A stretch of DNA of 64,000 nucleotides from contig NZ_LMND01000035.1 in assembly GCF_001423265.1 (NCBI RefSeq), positions 197,218 through 261,217 on the forward strand, written 5' to 3'. The DNA comes from Methylobacterium sp. Leaf108. Lineage in GTDB: Bacteria > Pseudomonadota > Alphaproteobacteria > Rhizobiales > Beijerinckiaceae. Below are positions 7,818-16,927 of the stretch, in pieces. A program made the translations under genes and the position numbers. Position 1 is the first letter of the stretch. Every line of letters begins with the position of its first letter. Below the pieces are notes generated by a model. That model saw only the letters and a list, made by a program, of their open reading frames with translations. It ran no database searches and was not told the origin of the DNA.

Positions 7818-9644
7818 TCACCCCTGCTTCTCGGGCAGGTTGAGCCGGATGTGCAGCTCGCGCAGCTGCTTGGGCGTCGCCTCGGCGGGCGCGCCCATCA
7901 TCAGGTCCTCGGCGCGCTGGTTCATGGGGAACAGCACCACCTCGCGCAGGTTCTGCTCGCCGCACAGCAGCATGACGATGCGGTCGATCCCCGGCGCGAT
8001 GCCGCCGTGCGGGGGTGCGCCGAGCTTGAGCGCGTTGAGCATGCCGCCGAACTTCTCCTCGAGCACGTCCTGGCCGTAGCCGGCGAGACCGAAGGCCTTC
8101 TCCATCACCTCGGGGCGATGGTTGCGGATGGCGCCGGACGAGAGCTCGGTGCCGTTGCAGACGATGTCGTACTGGAACGCCTTGATGCCGAGGATCGTCT
8201 CGGACTCGCTCGGGTCGAGCGCCAGGAATGCCTCGCGGTCGAAGTTCGGCATCGAGAACGGGTTGTGGGAGAAGTCGATCTTCTTGTCGTCCTCGTTCCA
8301 CTCGTACATCGGGAAGTCGGTGATCCAGCAGAACGCGAACTGGTCCTTGTCGGAGAGGTTCAGCTCGTCCGCGATCCGGTTGCGGGCCTTGCCGGCCAAC
8401 GCCGCCGCCTTGGCCTCGGTACCGGCCGAGAAGAACACCGCGTCGCCGGCCCCGGTGCCGGTCTTGGCGGCGATCAGCGCCAGCACCTCGGCCGGGATGA
8501 ACTTGGCGATGGGGCCCTTGCCGGCGAGCGCACCGTCGACGTCCTCGAAGACGACGTAGCCGAGGCCGGGCGCGCCCTCGGCGCGGGCAAAGTCGTTGAG
8601 CTTGTCGAAGAACGAGCGCGGCTGGGTCGCCGCCCCCGTGGCCGGGATCGCCCGGACCTTGCCGCCCGATGCGATCACGCCCTTGAAGGCCTTGAAGGCG
8701 ACGTCCTCGCGCGAAAACTCCTCGGTCACGTCGGCGATGACCAGCGGGTTGCGCAGGTCCGGCTTGTCGACGCCGTACTTCAGCATCGCCTCGGCGTAGG
8801 GGATGCGCGGGAACGCCTGCGTGACGCGCTTGCCTTGCGCGAACTCCTCGAACACCGAGCGCAGCACCGGCTCCACCGACTGGAACACGTCCTCCTGCGT
8901 GACGAAGCTCATCTCGATGTCGAGCTGGTAGAACTCGCCCGGGCTCCGGTCGGCCCGCGCGTCCTCGTCGCGAAAGCACGGCGCGATCTGGAAGTAGCGG
9001 TCGAAGCCGGCGATCATCGTCAGCTGCTTGAACTGCTGGGGCGCCTGGGGCAGCGCGTAGAATTTTCCGGGGTGCACGCGGGACGGGACGAGGTAGTCGC
9101 GCGCGCCCTCAGGGCTGGACGCCGTAAGGATCGGCGTCTGAAATTCGAAAAAGCCGCCCTCGCGCATGCGGCGGCGCAAGGAATCGATGATCGCGCCGCG
9201 CTTCATGATGTTGGCGTGCAGCTTGTCGCGGCGGAGATCCAGGAAGCGGTACTTGAGCCGCGTTTCCTCCGGATACTCCTGGTCGCCGAAGACCGGCACC
9301 GGCAGTTCGCCGGCGGGCCCGAGCACTTCGAGGTCGTCGATGTAGACCTCGATGGTGCCGGTGGGCAGGTCGGGGTTCTCAGTGCCGGCGGGCCGGGTCC
9401 GCACGCGCCCGTCGATGCGGATCACCCACTCCGAGCGTGCGAGATTCGCGCCCTTGAAGGCCTTCGAGTCGGAATCGACCACGCATTGCGTGAGCCCGTA
9501 GTGGTCGCGCAGATCGATGAACAGCACGCCGCCGTGGTCGCGGATGCGGTGGCACCAGCCGGACAGGCGGATGCTCGCGCCGACGTCGGACGGGCGGAGC
9601 GCCCCGCAGGTATGGGTCCGATAACGGTGCATGACGGGCTGCAT
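7818..9644 (-). CDS. aspS: Aspartyl-tRNA synthetase, probably the non-discriminating type
   Basis: A class II synthetase of 608 residues that charges tRNA-Asp. The N-terminal anticodon-binding domain has SGWCHRIRDHGG and IDLRDHYGLTQCVV; the catalytic core has motif 2 (PCFRDEDARADRSPGEFYQLD) and motif 3 (GIAPGIDRIVMLL), with the bacterial GAD insertion between them. The histidine in RDHGG, where discriminating enzymes such as E. coli have leucine (RDLGS), is the marker of enzymes that also charge tRNA-Asn for later GatCAB amidation, the usual route in alphaproteobacteria. The start at 9644 has AGAGG five bases ahead; an ATG four codons further in (9632) matches the usual MHRYRTHTCG beginning of the family, so either could be used. 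Confidence 0.96.
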   Translation of the reverse strand: MQPVMHRYRTHTCGALRPSDVGASIRLSGWCHRIRDHGGVLFIDLRDHYGLTQCVVDSDSKAFKGANLARSEWVIRIDGRVRTRPAGTENPDLPTGTIEVYIDDLEVLGPAGELPVPVFGDQEYPEETRLKYRFLDLRRDKLHANIMKRGAIIDSLRRRMREGGFFEFQTPILTASSPEGARDYLVPSRVHPGKFYALPQAPQQFKQLTMIAGFDRYFQIAPCFRDEDARADRSPGEFYQLDIEMSFVTQEDVFQSVEPVLRSVFEEFAQGKRVTQAFPRIPYAEAMLKYGVDKPDLRNPLVIADVTEEFSREDVAFKAFKGVIASGGKVRAIPATGAATQPRSFFDKLNDFARAEGAPGLGYVVFEDVDGALAGKGPIAKFIPAEVLALIAAKTGTGAGDAVFFSAGTEAKAAALAGKARNRIADELNLSDKDQFAFCWITDFPMYEWNEDDKKIDFSHNPFSMPNFDREAFLALDPSESETILGIKAFQYDIVCNGTELSSGAIRNHRPEVMEKAFGLAGYGQDVLEEKFGGMLNALKLGAPPHGGIAPGIDRIVMLLCGEQNLREVVLFPMNQRAEDLMMGAPAEATPKQLRELHIRLNLPEKQG

Positions 9645-9885
9645 GACGGCCTCTTGGGAATGAGGGCCGCACCATTCACGCGAGGGGGGTGAAGTCAAGT
9701 TTGCGGCCTCCGCTTCGGGGGTCGCCGCGCCGGGCAGGTCGATCGCGGCGATGCGTCGCGAGGCCACCCGAAAAACACACGCCATGACTGAATACGTCTT
9801 GATAGAATCAATCTGAGATTATACAACCTGCGGGCGATATTCGGTCGGGAGCCGCCGCTGCTCGATCCTGCGGAGAGGTGACGCC

Positions 9886-10518
9886 ATGCTGATCGTCGAG
9901 AACCCCCACGCATCGACGACGCTGCCGGACGATCTGCTGACGTCGGAGGACGCCTTCAATGCGGTGAAGTCCCTGACCGCGGTCCCCTACACCATCCCGT
10001 TCGAGGTCTTGGGCGAGCCGATCGTTCCCGGCCTCACGCAAGTCCCCCTGGTGCTCCAGGGCACCTTCATCCAGATCACCAACACGGCAACCAGCGGCTC
10101 CGCGTCGATCCAGCTGAGCTACAGACCGACGGTGCCGTTCATACTGTCGACCTCCGGCGGTACGATCAACCTCGCGGCAAACCTGGTCTATTACGATCTT
10201 ACGATCTACGATCAGACGTTTGCTTTCACAAAATCGCCATCGAATCCGAACCTCTTTTATACGATCCCCGCGAACCAAACCTTGATCGTCGGGGTGCAAT
10301 ACGTCTCGACAGGTCTCAGCCTGGCCTCTCGATCCGGTGCGGTGACCGAATCGGCCGGGAACCGCGGCATCGTATCCCTGCTCCCATCGGGCGGCTCCAC
10401 GTTCCTGGCGACCGCGACCGTGCGGCAGTTCTTCGTGAACCAGAACGCTCCCCTCGCGCCGATCGCGGCCGCCGCCTATTCGGTGCCCATCGGCGGAGGG
10501 GGCGTGATCGTCGGCTGA
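9886..10518 (+). CDS. Unknown 210-residue beta-rich protein
   Basis: No family recognised. The protein has no signal peptide or membrane segment; it starts with MLIVENPHASTTLP and is rich in Ser, Thr, Val and Ile with alternating beta-strand patterns (FIQITNTATSGSASIQLSYR, IPANQTLIVGVQYVS). It contains no cysteine and ends with a glycine-rich tail (IGGGGVIVG). The ATG is preceded by GGAGAGG, a strong ribosome binding site. Codon use is a little more relaxed than in the neighbours. A lipase gene follows 13 bases downstream, so the two are probably transcribed together; a structural or secreted beta-sandwich protein is one possibility. Confidence 0.7.
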   Translation: MLIVENPHASTTLPDDLLTSEDAFNAVKSLTAVPYTIPFEVLGEPIVPGLTQVPLVLQGTFIQITNTATSGSASIQLSYRPTVPFILSTSGGTINLAANLVYYDLTIYDQTFAFTKSPSNPNLFYTIPANQTLIVGVQYVSTGLSLASRSGAVTESAGNRGIVSLLPSGGSTFLATATVRQFFVNQNAPLAPIAAAAYSVPIGGGGVIVG

Positions 10519-10531
10519 GGCGGGTTGGGCC

Positions 10532-11527
10532 ATGTCTGCCTCGACCGCCGAACTGATGACGCTGGCCGGAATCGCCTACGGCGACCCGGCCGCGATCCCG
10601 GGCTATCTCGCCCGGGACCCGCTCACGGCAGGTGACTGGACCGTCGCCTGGATCGCGGCACCGCCCGATCCGCCGGTGAACTTCGCCTATCTCGCCCGCA
10701 GCACTGCCACCGGCGCCTGCGTGCTGGCGATCCGCGGCACCTACCCGAACCCGTTCTCGCCCGCCTATTGGGAGGACGGTGACGAGGACAGCCCGTTCGG
10801 CGACATGGTCTCCTGGCCCGGCGCGCCGGAGGCCCGGGTATCCGCCGGGACGGCCAAGGGCCTCGCTACCCTCCAGGGGCTCACCGATGCCGACGGGACG
10901 ACGCTGGCGGCGGCCGTCGGCGCCCTGCCGCCGGAGGCCGCCCTCACCGTGACGGGCCACAGCCTGGGTGGCACCCTGGCCCCGGTGGTGGCCCTGTGGC
11001 TGAGCGGGGAGGGGCTGGCGGGCAGGCTGCCGCCGCGGCCGGTCTCGGCCTGCAGCTTTGCCGGGATGACGCCGGGCAATACCGCCTTCGCCGCCCTGTT
11101 CGGGCCGGGCACGGCCCTCGACGGCCGGGTGACGCGCTGCTTCAACACCCTCGACACCGTCGCCTACGGCTGGGACCGGGTCTTGGCGACCCACGATTTC
11201 TACGAGCCTTCGCCCAAGGGCGGGGCGGTGGTCGCGGCGATGCTCCTGGCCACCGCGGCCCGGCTGGCGCTCGGGGGCTACGACTACGCCCCCGTGGGCA
11301 CGCCCCTGTCTCTCACGGGGACCGTCCGGCCGCCCACCATCGGGTGCGACCTCGTCGCCTACGTGTTCGAGAACCTGCACCAGCACCTGCCGGACACCTA
11401 CCTCACGCTGCTGGGAGCCCCGTTGCTGCCCTTCGCCCTCGGCTTCGGCAGCGTCGTCCTCCCGCGCGACCACCCCCAGGCGGAACGGGGACCGACGCCG
11501 CGCTGGCCGACCTATCACCTGGCGTGA
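10532..11527 (+). CDS. Class 3 lipase-like alpha/beta hydrolase
   Basis: A 331-residue protein with the nucleophile elbow VTGHSLGGTLAPVVALW at about residue 145, placing the catalytic serine in GHSLGG as in the class 3 lipase family. Upstream lies YLARSTATGACVLAIRGTYPN, which fits the strand and oxyanion-hole loop (RGT) of that family. A conserved acidic residue in FNTLDTVAYGWD and a late histidine (ATHDFYEP) could complete the triad. There is no signal peptide, so export, if any, uses another route or the enzyme is cytoplasmic. It directly follows the unknown gene at 9886 (13-base gap), and the pair is likely one transcription unit. Confidence 0.8.
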   Translation: MSASTAELMTLAGIAYGDPAAIPGYLARDPLTAGDWTVAWIAAPPDPPVNFAYLARSTATGACVLAIRGTYPNPFSPAYWEDGDEDSPFGDMVSWPGAPEARVSAGTAKGLATLQGLTDADGTTLAAAVGALPPEAALTVTGHSLGGTLAPVVALWLSGEGLAGRLPPRPVSACSFAGMTPGNTAFAALFGPGTALDGRVTRCFNTLDTVAYGWDRVLATHDFYEPSPKGGAVVAAMLLATAARLALGGYDYAPVGTPLSLTGTVRPPTIGCDLVAYVFENLHQHLPDTYLTLLGAPLLPFALGFGSVVLPRDHPQAERGPTPRWPTYHLA

Positions 11528-11659
11528 CCAGGACTCGCTTGTCGTGACGAGGACGCACCCGACGTGAGGGGGCGCCGTCTGAGGAAGGAGGGGGCCGGGG
11601 TCGGATAACCGCGCGGGCCGATCTCGCCGCGGGCCTAAACCTCGGATATAGCCGATTTC

Positions 11660-12814
11660 ATGGACCTGATCTCGACCACGCACGACCTCGCCGAGGCCTG
11701 CACCCGCTTTTCCGCCATGCCGTTCGTGACCGTGGACACCGAGTTCATGCGCGAGACGACCTATTACCCGAAGCTCTGCCTCATCCAGATGGCGGGGCCG
11801 GACGGGTCGGGCGTGCTGGTCGACCCGCTCTCGCCCGACCTCGACCTGGCGCCGTTCTTCGCGCTGATGGCGCACGAGGGCGTGGTCAAGGTGTTCCACT
11901 CGGCCCGCCAGGACCTCGAGATCATCTGGCTGCTCGGCGGGCTCCTGCCGCAGCCGTTCTTCGACACCCAGGTGGCCGCCATGGTCTGCGGCTACGGCGA
12001 CTCGGTCTCCTACGAGCAGCTCGTCAACGACGTGGCCAAGGCCAAGATCGACAAGTCCTCGCGCTTCACCGACTGGTCGCGTCGGCCCCTCTCGGACGCC
12101 CAGCTTTCCTATGCGCTCTCGGACGTCACGCACCTCGTCAAGGTCTACGAGGTCCTGGCGGGCCAGCTCTTGTCGACCGATCGCGGCGAATGGCTCGACG
12201 AGGAGATGAGCGTCCTCACCTCGCCCGAGACCTACAAGGCCGACCCCGCTCTGGCCTGGCGCCGCCTGTCGGGGCGCATGCGCAAGCCCCGCGAGATCGC
12301 GGTGCTGATGGAGGTCGCCGCCTGGCGCGAGCGCGAGGCGCAGAGCCGCAACGTGCCGCGCGGGCGCATCCTCAAGGACGAGGCGGTGATCGACGTCGCC
12401 ACCTCCGCCCCGCGCAACGTCGAGGCGCTGGGGCGCCTGCGCTCGATTCCCGCCGGCTTCGAGCGCTCGCGCACGGGAGCCGACATCCTCGCTGCGGTGG
12501 AGCGCGGCTTCCTGCGCGACACCGCCGAGATCCCGGTGGCGGCCGAGCGCAGCCGCGGGCGGGGCGGCAACGGGGCGCTGGTCGAACTCCTCAAGGTGCT
12601 GCTCAAGGCGGTGTGCGAGGCCGAGCGGGTGGCGCCCAAGATCGTGGCCACCATCGAGGACCTCGAGGCGCTGGCCGAAGACGACAACGCCGACGTGCCG
12701 GTGCTCACCGGCTGGCGCCACGCCCTGTTCGGCGAAAAGGCGCTCGCCCTCAAGGCCGGCCGCCTCGCGCTCTCGGCCGAGCGCGGGCGGGTGGTGGTGC
12801 GCGAGCTGACCTGA
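11660..12814 (+). CDS. rnd: Ribonuclease D
   Basis: A 384-residue 3'-to-5' exoribonuclease that trims tRNA precursors. The DEDDy exonuclease domain starts with VTVDTEFMRETTYYPKLCLIQ (Exo I acidic pair), continues with VFHSARQDLEIIW (Exo II) and ends with QLSYALSDVTHLVKVYE (Exo III with its tyrosine). The C-terminal half holds the HRDC-type helical domain (LAWRRLSGRMRKPREIAVL). Length and order match the usual enzyme. It stands alone, 132 bases after the lipase gene, and converges on the next gene with a hairpin between them. Confidence 0.95.
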   Translation: MDLISTTHDLAEACTRFSAMPFVTVDTEFMRETTYYPKLCLIQMAGPDGSGVLVDPLSPDLDLAPFFALMAHEGVVKVFHSARQDLEIIWLLGGLLPQPFFDTQVAAMVCGYGDSVSYEQLVNDVAKAKIDKSSRFTDWSRRPLSDAQLSYALSDVTHLVKVYEVLAGQLLSTDRGEWLDEEMSVLTSPETYKADPALAWRRLSGRMRKPREIAVLMEVAAWREREAQSRNVPRGRILKDEAVIDVATSAPRNVEALGRLRSIPAGFERSRTGADILAAVERGFLRDTAEIPVAAERSRGRGGNGALVELLKVLLKAVCEAERVAPKIVATIEDLEALAEDDNADVPVLTGWRHALFGEKALALKAGRLALSAERGRVVVRELT

Positions 12815-12834
12815 CCGGAGGGGAGGCCTCCACT

Positions 12835-12872
12835 CCCGCCTCGCATCCGGCGCCTCCCACGAGGAAGGCGGG
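12835..12872. terminator. Hairpin between the convergent rnd and exported-protein genes
   Basis: CCCGCCT at 12835-12841 pairs with AGGCGGG at 12866-12872, and a small GGGTT-CAAA-AACCC dyad follows immediately. The position between two converging stop codons fits a bidirectional terminator. No uniform T tract is present on either strand. Confidence 0.45.
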
Positions 12873-12883
12873 TTCAAAAACCC

Positions 12884-14839
12884 TCAGTTCGCCTTGGCGG
12901 TCACGTCCAACCGATCCAGGACCGCGCCGGGGTTCGGGGCGGCGCTGAAGTCGATGACGCCGAGGCCCGTCCCGTTCTTGGGGCGGGCGCTGAGGAACAG
13001 GCGGCCGGGCTTGGCCACGAACTGCGCCATCGCGGTGCCGATCGCCTTGGCGTTGGCCGAGCCGCCGAGGATGGCGGGCACGCCGAAGGCGCTCGCGGTG
13101 GCGTATTCCTGGGTCAGCTCCTCGGGCTTGAGGCTCAGCACCTTCGACTGGGCGGTGATGAAGCGCTCGAACAGGCCGGTGTTCTCGATGGTGAGGTCGA
13201 GGGCCTTGGCGGTGGCCGAGAGCCAGGCGTAGCCCGAGACCGCCGCATCCGCGTCGAACACCTCCGGCCCGATGCCGCCCACCGTGCCGTTGAGGCGCAG
13301 CGTGCCCATCTCCTTGCCGGAGACCGAGATCTCGCGGACCTTGAGTTCGCGCGCCGCCTCGTCCCAGGAGGATTCGGCCACCGCATCGAGGTCGAGGTCG
13401 CGGTAGCCGTACTGGCCGAGCGAACCGAGGCCGGGGATGCCGGCCACGGCGGCCGAGGGCAGGGTGAGCCCCGACAGGCTGAGCCGGCCGGCGGTGGGCA
13501 CCCCGTCCTTGGGCGTGCCGAAGCTCATGGTGGCGTCGCGCAGGCCGACATGGGCGGCGGGCAGGACGACCGGCGCAGGGACGGGCGAGGGGGGAACGGG
13601 CGAGGGAGCGGGCATCGCCGGCGGGCCGGCGCGCAGGTCCCCGCCGAGGCCGGGAGGCCTGTCGACCGGGACCCTGTCGACCGGGACCCTGGCGGCGGCC
13701 GGCGGAGGCTCGGCGGGCACGGTCTCGGCCGGCAGGTCGATGGCGACGTTCTGCACCGCCAGGGTGCCGATGGTGGGGGTGAGCCGGCGCAGATCGTCGT
13801 CGGAGGGCGGCGTCGTGAGCGCGGAGAGCCGGCGCAGGGCGGCGACGGTCGGTGCCAGCGAGAAGCCCGAGAGGGAGAGCCGCCCGATCCGAGAGCGGGC
13901 GCCGCCGCCCGAAAAGCCGATGTCCTCGAAGCTGGCGCCGGCCGCCCCCATGGTGAAACGGGCAATGCTGAGGTCGACCGCCTTGTCCCTGGTCTCCTGC
14001 AGGCTGAGGCCCGTGGCTTCGAGCGCGCCGATCGCGACGGAGTCGACGAGGTCGGCCGCCATCCCGGTCAGCCGGGCCCGCTCGGCCGGGGACATCGTGT
14101 CGAGGGCCTCCCTGTCGAGGTCGAGCCCGGTGAGGGATTGGAACGCGCCGGCCCAGGTCGCCGGCGTCTGGCGGCCGCTCATGTCGCGGCCCTCGATGCG
14201 GGCGATCCGGAGGGCCGTGCCGCGGTCGTCGACATAGGCGACGTCGCTGAGCGAGACCACACCGTAGATCCGCTGCATGGCGCCCTTGCCGTCGCCCGGC
14301 TCGCCGTAGAGGCGCGACAGGGTGACGAGGTCGACGTCGCGGGCCTCGATGCGGCCGTAGGTGCCGGTGCCGGTGCGCGGGCCGCCCGTCACCGAGACGG
14401 AGGCGCCCGAGGCGGTGAGTTCGGCGATGCGCCCGGCCCGGACGTCCTTGGCGACCACGTCGCGGTAGACCACGCCCTGGCGGGCGGGGCCGCCCTCGAC
14501 ATAGGACACGCGCAGTTCGGGGATCGTCAGGCTGGCGGCGTCGAGGCGGGCGAGGCGGGCCGGCCAGGGCGCGCCGGGGCCCGGCTTGAGCAGGGCGACG
14601 ACGTCGTCCTTCGACAGGCGGGTGCCGCTCACCGTCAGGCGCGGCGCGGTGAGGACGGTGCCGCCCAGCGGCAGCACCACGTCCTGGAGCGTGACGTCCT
14701 GCACCGCGGAGGCCGCTTCCTGGGCGACGGCGGGCGACAGGACGCCGTGGAGGCCGGGCCCGGCGCCCATCAGGGCGATCAGGCAGACCGAGAGCCCCGC
14801 GGCCCGCGTCAGGTTCGGGCGGGCCTTCCAACAGGTCAT
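12884..14839 (-). CDS. Large exported protein of unknown function
   Basis: About 651 residues beginning with a signal-peptide-like N-terminus (RAAGLSVCLIALMGAGPGL followed by AVAQEA). The rest is built of repeating beta-strand patterns of the form LRLNGTVGGIGP, LSLSGLTLPSAAV and KVREISVSGKEMGTL, with frequent LTVSG/LSLSG motifs. This resembles the repeated strands of AsmA-like or other periplasmic beta-rich proteins, but I do not recognise a family. A proline-rich linker (residues about 405-450) contains an exact 15-bp tandem duplication coding for PVDRV. The ATG at 14839 is the start just before the signal sequence; the frame upstream is open but not coding-like. Confidence 0.7.
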   Translation of the reverse strand: MTCWKARPNLTRAAGLSVCLIALMGAGPGLHGVLSPAVAQEAASAVQDVTLQDVVLPLGGTVLTAPRLTVSGTRLSKDDVVALLKPGPGAPWPARLARLDAASLTIPELRVSYVEGGPARQGVVYRDVVAKDVRAGRIAELTASGASVSVTGGPRTGTGTYGRIEARDVDLVTLSRLYGEPGDGKGAMQRIYGVVSLSDVAYVDDRGTALRIARIEGRDMSGRQTPATWAGAFQSLTGLDLDREALDTMSPAERARLTGMAADLVDSVAIGALEATGLSLQETRDKAVDLSIARFTMGAAGASFEDIGFSGGGARSRIGRLSLSGFSLAPTVAALRRLSALTTPPSDDDLRRLTPTIGTLAVQNVAIDLPAETVPAEPPPAAARVPVDRVPVDRPPGLGGDLRAGPPAMPAPSPVPPSPVPAPVVLPAAHVGLRDATMSFGTPKDGVPTAGRLSLSGLTLPSAAVAGIPGLGSLGQYGYRDLDLDAVAESSWDEAARELKVREISVSGKEMGTLRLNGTVGGIGPEVFDADAAVSGYAWLSATAKALDLTIENTGLFERFITAQSKVLSLKPEELTQEYATASAFGVPAILGGSANAKAIGTAMAQFVAKPGRLFLSARPKNGTGLGVIDFSAAPNPGAVLDRLDVTAKAN

Positions 14840-14940
14840 GGGCGTATCCGGATCGCTGGCGGGGAAAACCGTGAGCCTCGAGGCCGCGCCATCCCTGCCG
14901 CGTTTTGCAGGGCGAGGCAATCGCGGGCGGTCCGATCCCG

Positions 14941-15273
14941 TCAGAGCGAGAACGAGGTGCCGCAGCCGCAGGAGGCGGTGGCCTGGGGGTTCTCGATCTT
15001 GAACGACTGGCCGATGAGGTCGTTGACGAAGTCGATGGTGGCGCCGCTCATGTATTCCAGCGAGACCGGGTCGACCAGCACCGTGGCGCCGTCGCGCTCG
15101 ATGGCGACGTCGTCGCCGGCGCGGGTGCGCTCCACGTCGAAGGCGTAGGAGAAGCCCGAGCAGCCGCCGCCGTTGACGCTGATGCGCAGGGAGGCGCCCG
15201 GAGGCTCGGCCCCCATGATCTCGTTGATGCGCTTGGCGGCGCGGGGGGTGAGGGTGATCTCAGGACTCGTCAT
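14941..15273 (-). CDS. erpA: Iron-sulphur insertion protein ErpA (A-type carrier)
   Basis: A 110-residue A-type Fe-S carrier that hands clusters to apoproteins. The three ligand cysteines are visible: GGGCSGFSY in the middle and the CGC of ASCGCGTSFSL at the C-terminus. The sequence FVNDLIGQSFKIENPQA is characteristic of the ErpA/IscA group. The ATG at 15273 gives the usual length and the MTSPEITLTPRAAKRI start; an ATG six codons upstream is also possible. It is divergent from dgt, and the 285-base gap between them shows no clear motif. Confidence 0.93.
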   Translation of the reverse strand: MTSPEITLTPRAAKRINEIMGAEPPGASLRISVNGGGCSGFSYAFDVERTRAGDDVAIERDGATVLVDPVSLEYMSGATIDFVNDLIGQSFKIENPQATASCGCGTSFSL

Positions 15274-15558
15274 GCTCGGGTTCCGGTCCATCGTTGTCGG
15301 CGCCGGTGATTGCCGTGACCGGCGCCGCACACAAGATATGAGGTGCGGGTGCGCGCCGCAACGCGGCGGATGCGGTAGCCGGATGCCAACGGACGAATCC
15401 GATGACCCTGGGTTGCCGAGCCTCAGGCGCCGGCGGCCGCATCCGCGGCCTTGGCTTTCGCCTTCGCTCGACGCCTTGGAGGACCGATGTCCTGCAAGGC
15501 CCGCTTCGCGGGGCGCTCTTCGCGCCCGGACCATCGAAATCGGGTTTCACCCGCCAGC

Positions 15559-16821
15559 ATGAAGGAACGCGACGTGCGGCACAACGGGGAACGCTGGCGG
15601 GCGCCCTACGCGACCGACCCGGCCGCCACGCGCGGGCGCCTGATCCCAGAGCCGGCCTCGGCGACGCGCAGCGACTTCCAGCGCGACCGCGACCGCATCA
15701 TCCACGCGAGCGCGTTCCGGCGCCTCAAGCACAAGACCCAGGTCTTCGTGCACCACGAAGGCGACCATTACCGCACCCGGCTCACGCACACCCTCGAGGT
15801 CAGCCAGGTCGCGCGGGCGCTGGCGCGGGCGCTCGGCCTCGACGAGGACCTGGCCGAGGCGCTGGCGCTGAGCCACGACCTCGGCCACACCTGCTTCGGG
15901 CACACCGGCGAGGACGCGCTGGATCTGGCCATGGCCGCGCACGGCGGCTTCGACCACAACGCCCAGGCGTTGCGCATCGTCACCCGACTGGAGCGGCGCT
16001 ACGCCGGCTTCGACGGGCTCAACCTCGCCTGGGAAACCCTGGAAGGCCTCGTCAAGCACAACGGCCCCCTGCTCGGGCCGGACGGCCGGCCGACCCCGCG
16101 CTGGGCGGAGCGCGGCATCCCGGCGGCGATCCTCGACTACAATGCCCTCAACGACCTCGACCTGTCGCGCTTTGCCGGGCCGGAGGCGCAAGCGGCGGCC
16201 ATCGCCGACGACATCGCCTACGATTCCCACGACCTCGACGACGGCCTGCGCGCCGGCCTGTTCGAGCTCGGCGAGCTCGACGCGGTACCGTTCCTGGCCG
16301 GCCTCCTCGACGAGATCGACGTCCTCCATCCGAACCTGGAGCCATCGCGAAAGATCCACGAACTGGCGCGGCGCGTCATCACCCGCTTCGTGGAGGACGT
16401 GATCGGCGAGAGCCGCCGCCGGATCGCGGCCCTTGGCCCGCGCTCGGTGGAGGACATCCGCGGGGCGCGCGAGGCCGTGGTGGCGTTCTCGCCCGCGATG
16501 GTGGAGGCGGACGCGCAGATCAAGACGTTCCTGTTCGCGCGGATGTACCGCCACCCCGGCGTCCTCAGCGTTCGCGCCAAGGCCGACGTCATCGTCGCCG
16601 ACCTGTTTGCCGCCTTCACCGCCGACCCCGCCGCGATGCCCGAGGAATGGCGCGCCGGCCTCGACGACGCCACCCCGAGCCGCCTCGCCCGGCGCGTGGC
16701 CGACTACATCGCCGGCATGACCGACACCTACGCGGTCCTCGCCCACCGCCGGTTGTTCGCCACGACGCCCGACCTGCATTGGGGTGGGATGGATCGGGGG
16801 TTGCCGCTGGCCGAGGGGTGA
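15559..16821 (+). CDS. dgt: Deoxyguanosinetriphosphate triphosphohydrolase-like protein
   Basis: A 420-residue HD-domain phosphohydrolase expected to cleave dNTPs to nucleoside and triphosphate. Characteristic motifs are RDRDRIIHASAFRRLKHKTQV, HYRTRLTHTLEVSQVAR, and the HD pair in LSHDLGHTCFGHTGED, followed by DIAYDSHDLDDGL. These match the bacterial dGTPase-like subgroup found in alphaproteobacteria, often next to the gene for an A-type Fe-S carrier as here (erpA is divergent). The start at 15559 gives the usual MKERDVR-like beginning; no good ribosome binding site is visible, and a GTG five codons further in is an alternative. Confidence 0.93.
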   Translation: MKERDVRHNGERWRAPYATDPAATRGRLIPEPASATRSDFQRDRDRIIHASAFRRLKHKTQVFVHHEGDHYRTRLTHTLEVSQVARALARALGLDEDLAEALALSHDLGHTCFGHTGEDALDLAMAAHGGFDHNAQALRIVTRLERRYAGFDGLNLAWETLEGLVKHNGPLLGPDGRPTPRWAERGIPAAILDYNALNDLDLSRFAGPEAQAAAIADDIAYDSHDLDDGLRAGLFELGELDAVPFLAGLLDEIDVLHPNLEPSRKIHELARRVITRFVEDVIGESRRRIAALGPRSVEDIRGAREAVVAFSPAMVEADAQIKTFLFARMYRHPGVLSVRAKADVIVADLFAAFTADPAAMPEEWRAGLDDATPSRLARRVADYIAGMTDTYAVLAHRRLFATTPDLHWGGMDRGLPLAEG

Positions 16822-16858
16822 GGATGGCCCCAGCGCCCCCGCCTCGCTCCGACCGGTC

Positions 16859-16908
16859 GAAAGCGCCACGCTCCGGCGCGAAACCATCCGCGCCGGAACG
16901 AGGCTTTC
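16859..16908. terminator. Strong hairpin between convergent dgt and L,D-transpeptidase genes
   Basis: An inner perfect 9-bp stem (TCCGGCGCG at 16872-16880 with CGCGCCGGA at 16889-16897) is enclosed by an outer stem (GAAAGC at 16859-16864 with GCTTTC at 16903-16908). The place between two converging genes fits a bidirectional terminator. A T tract is absent. Confidence 0.55.
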
Positions 16909-16927
16909 GCTTGCGCGGGCAGGACGA

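Noticed and set aside
9799..9826. A TTGATA...TATACA promoter before the 210-residue unknown protein
   Set aside because: The spacing between the two hexamers is too short (15 bases) for a normal sigma70 promoter, so it was not listed as a feature.
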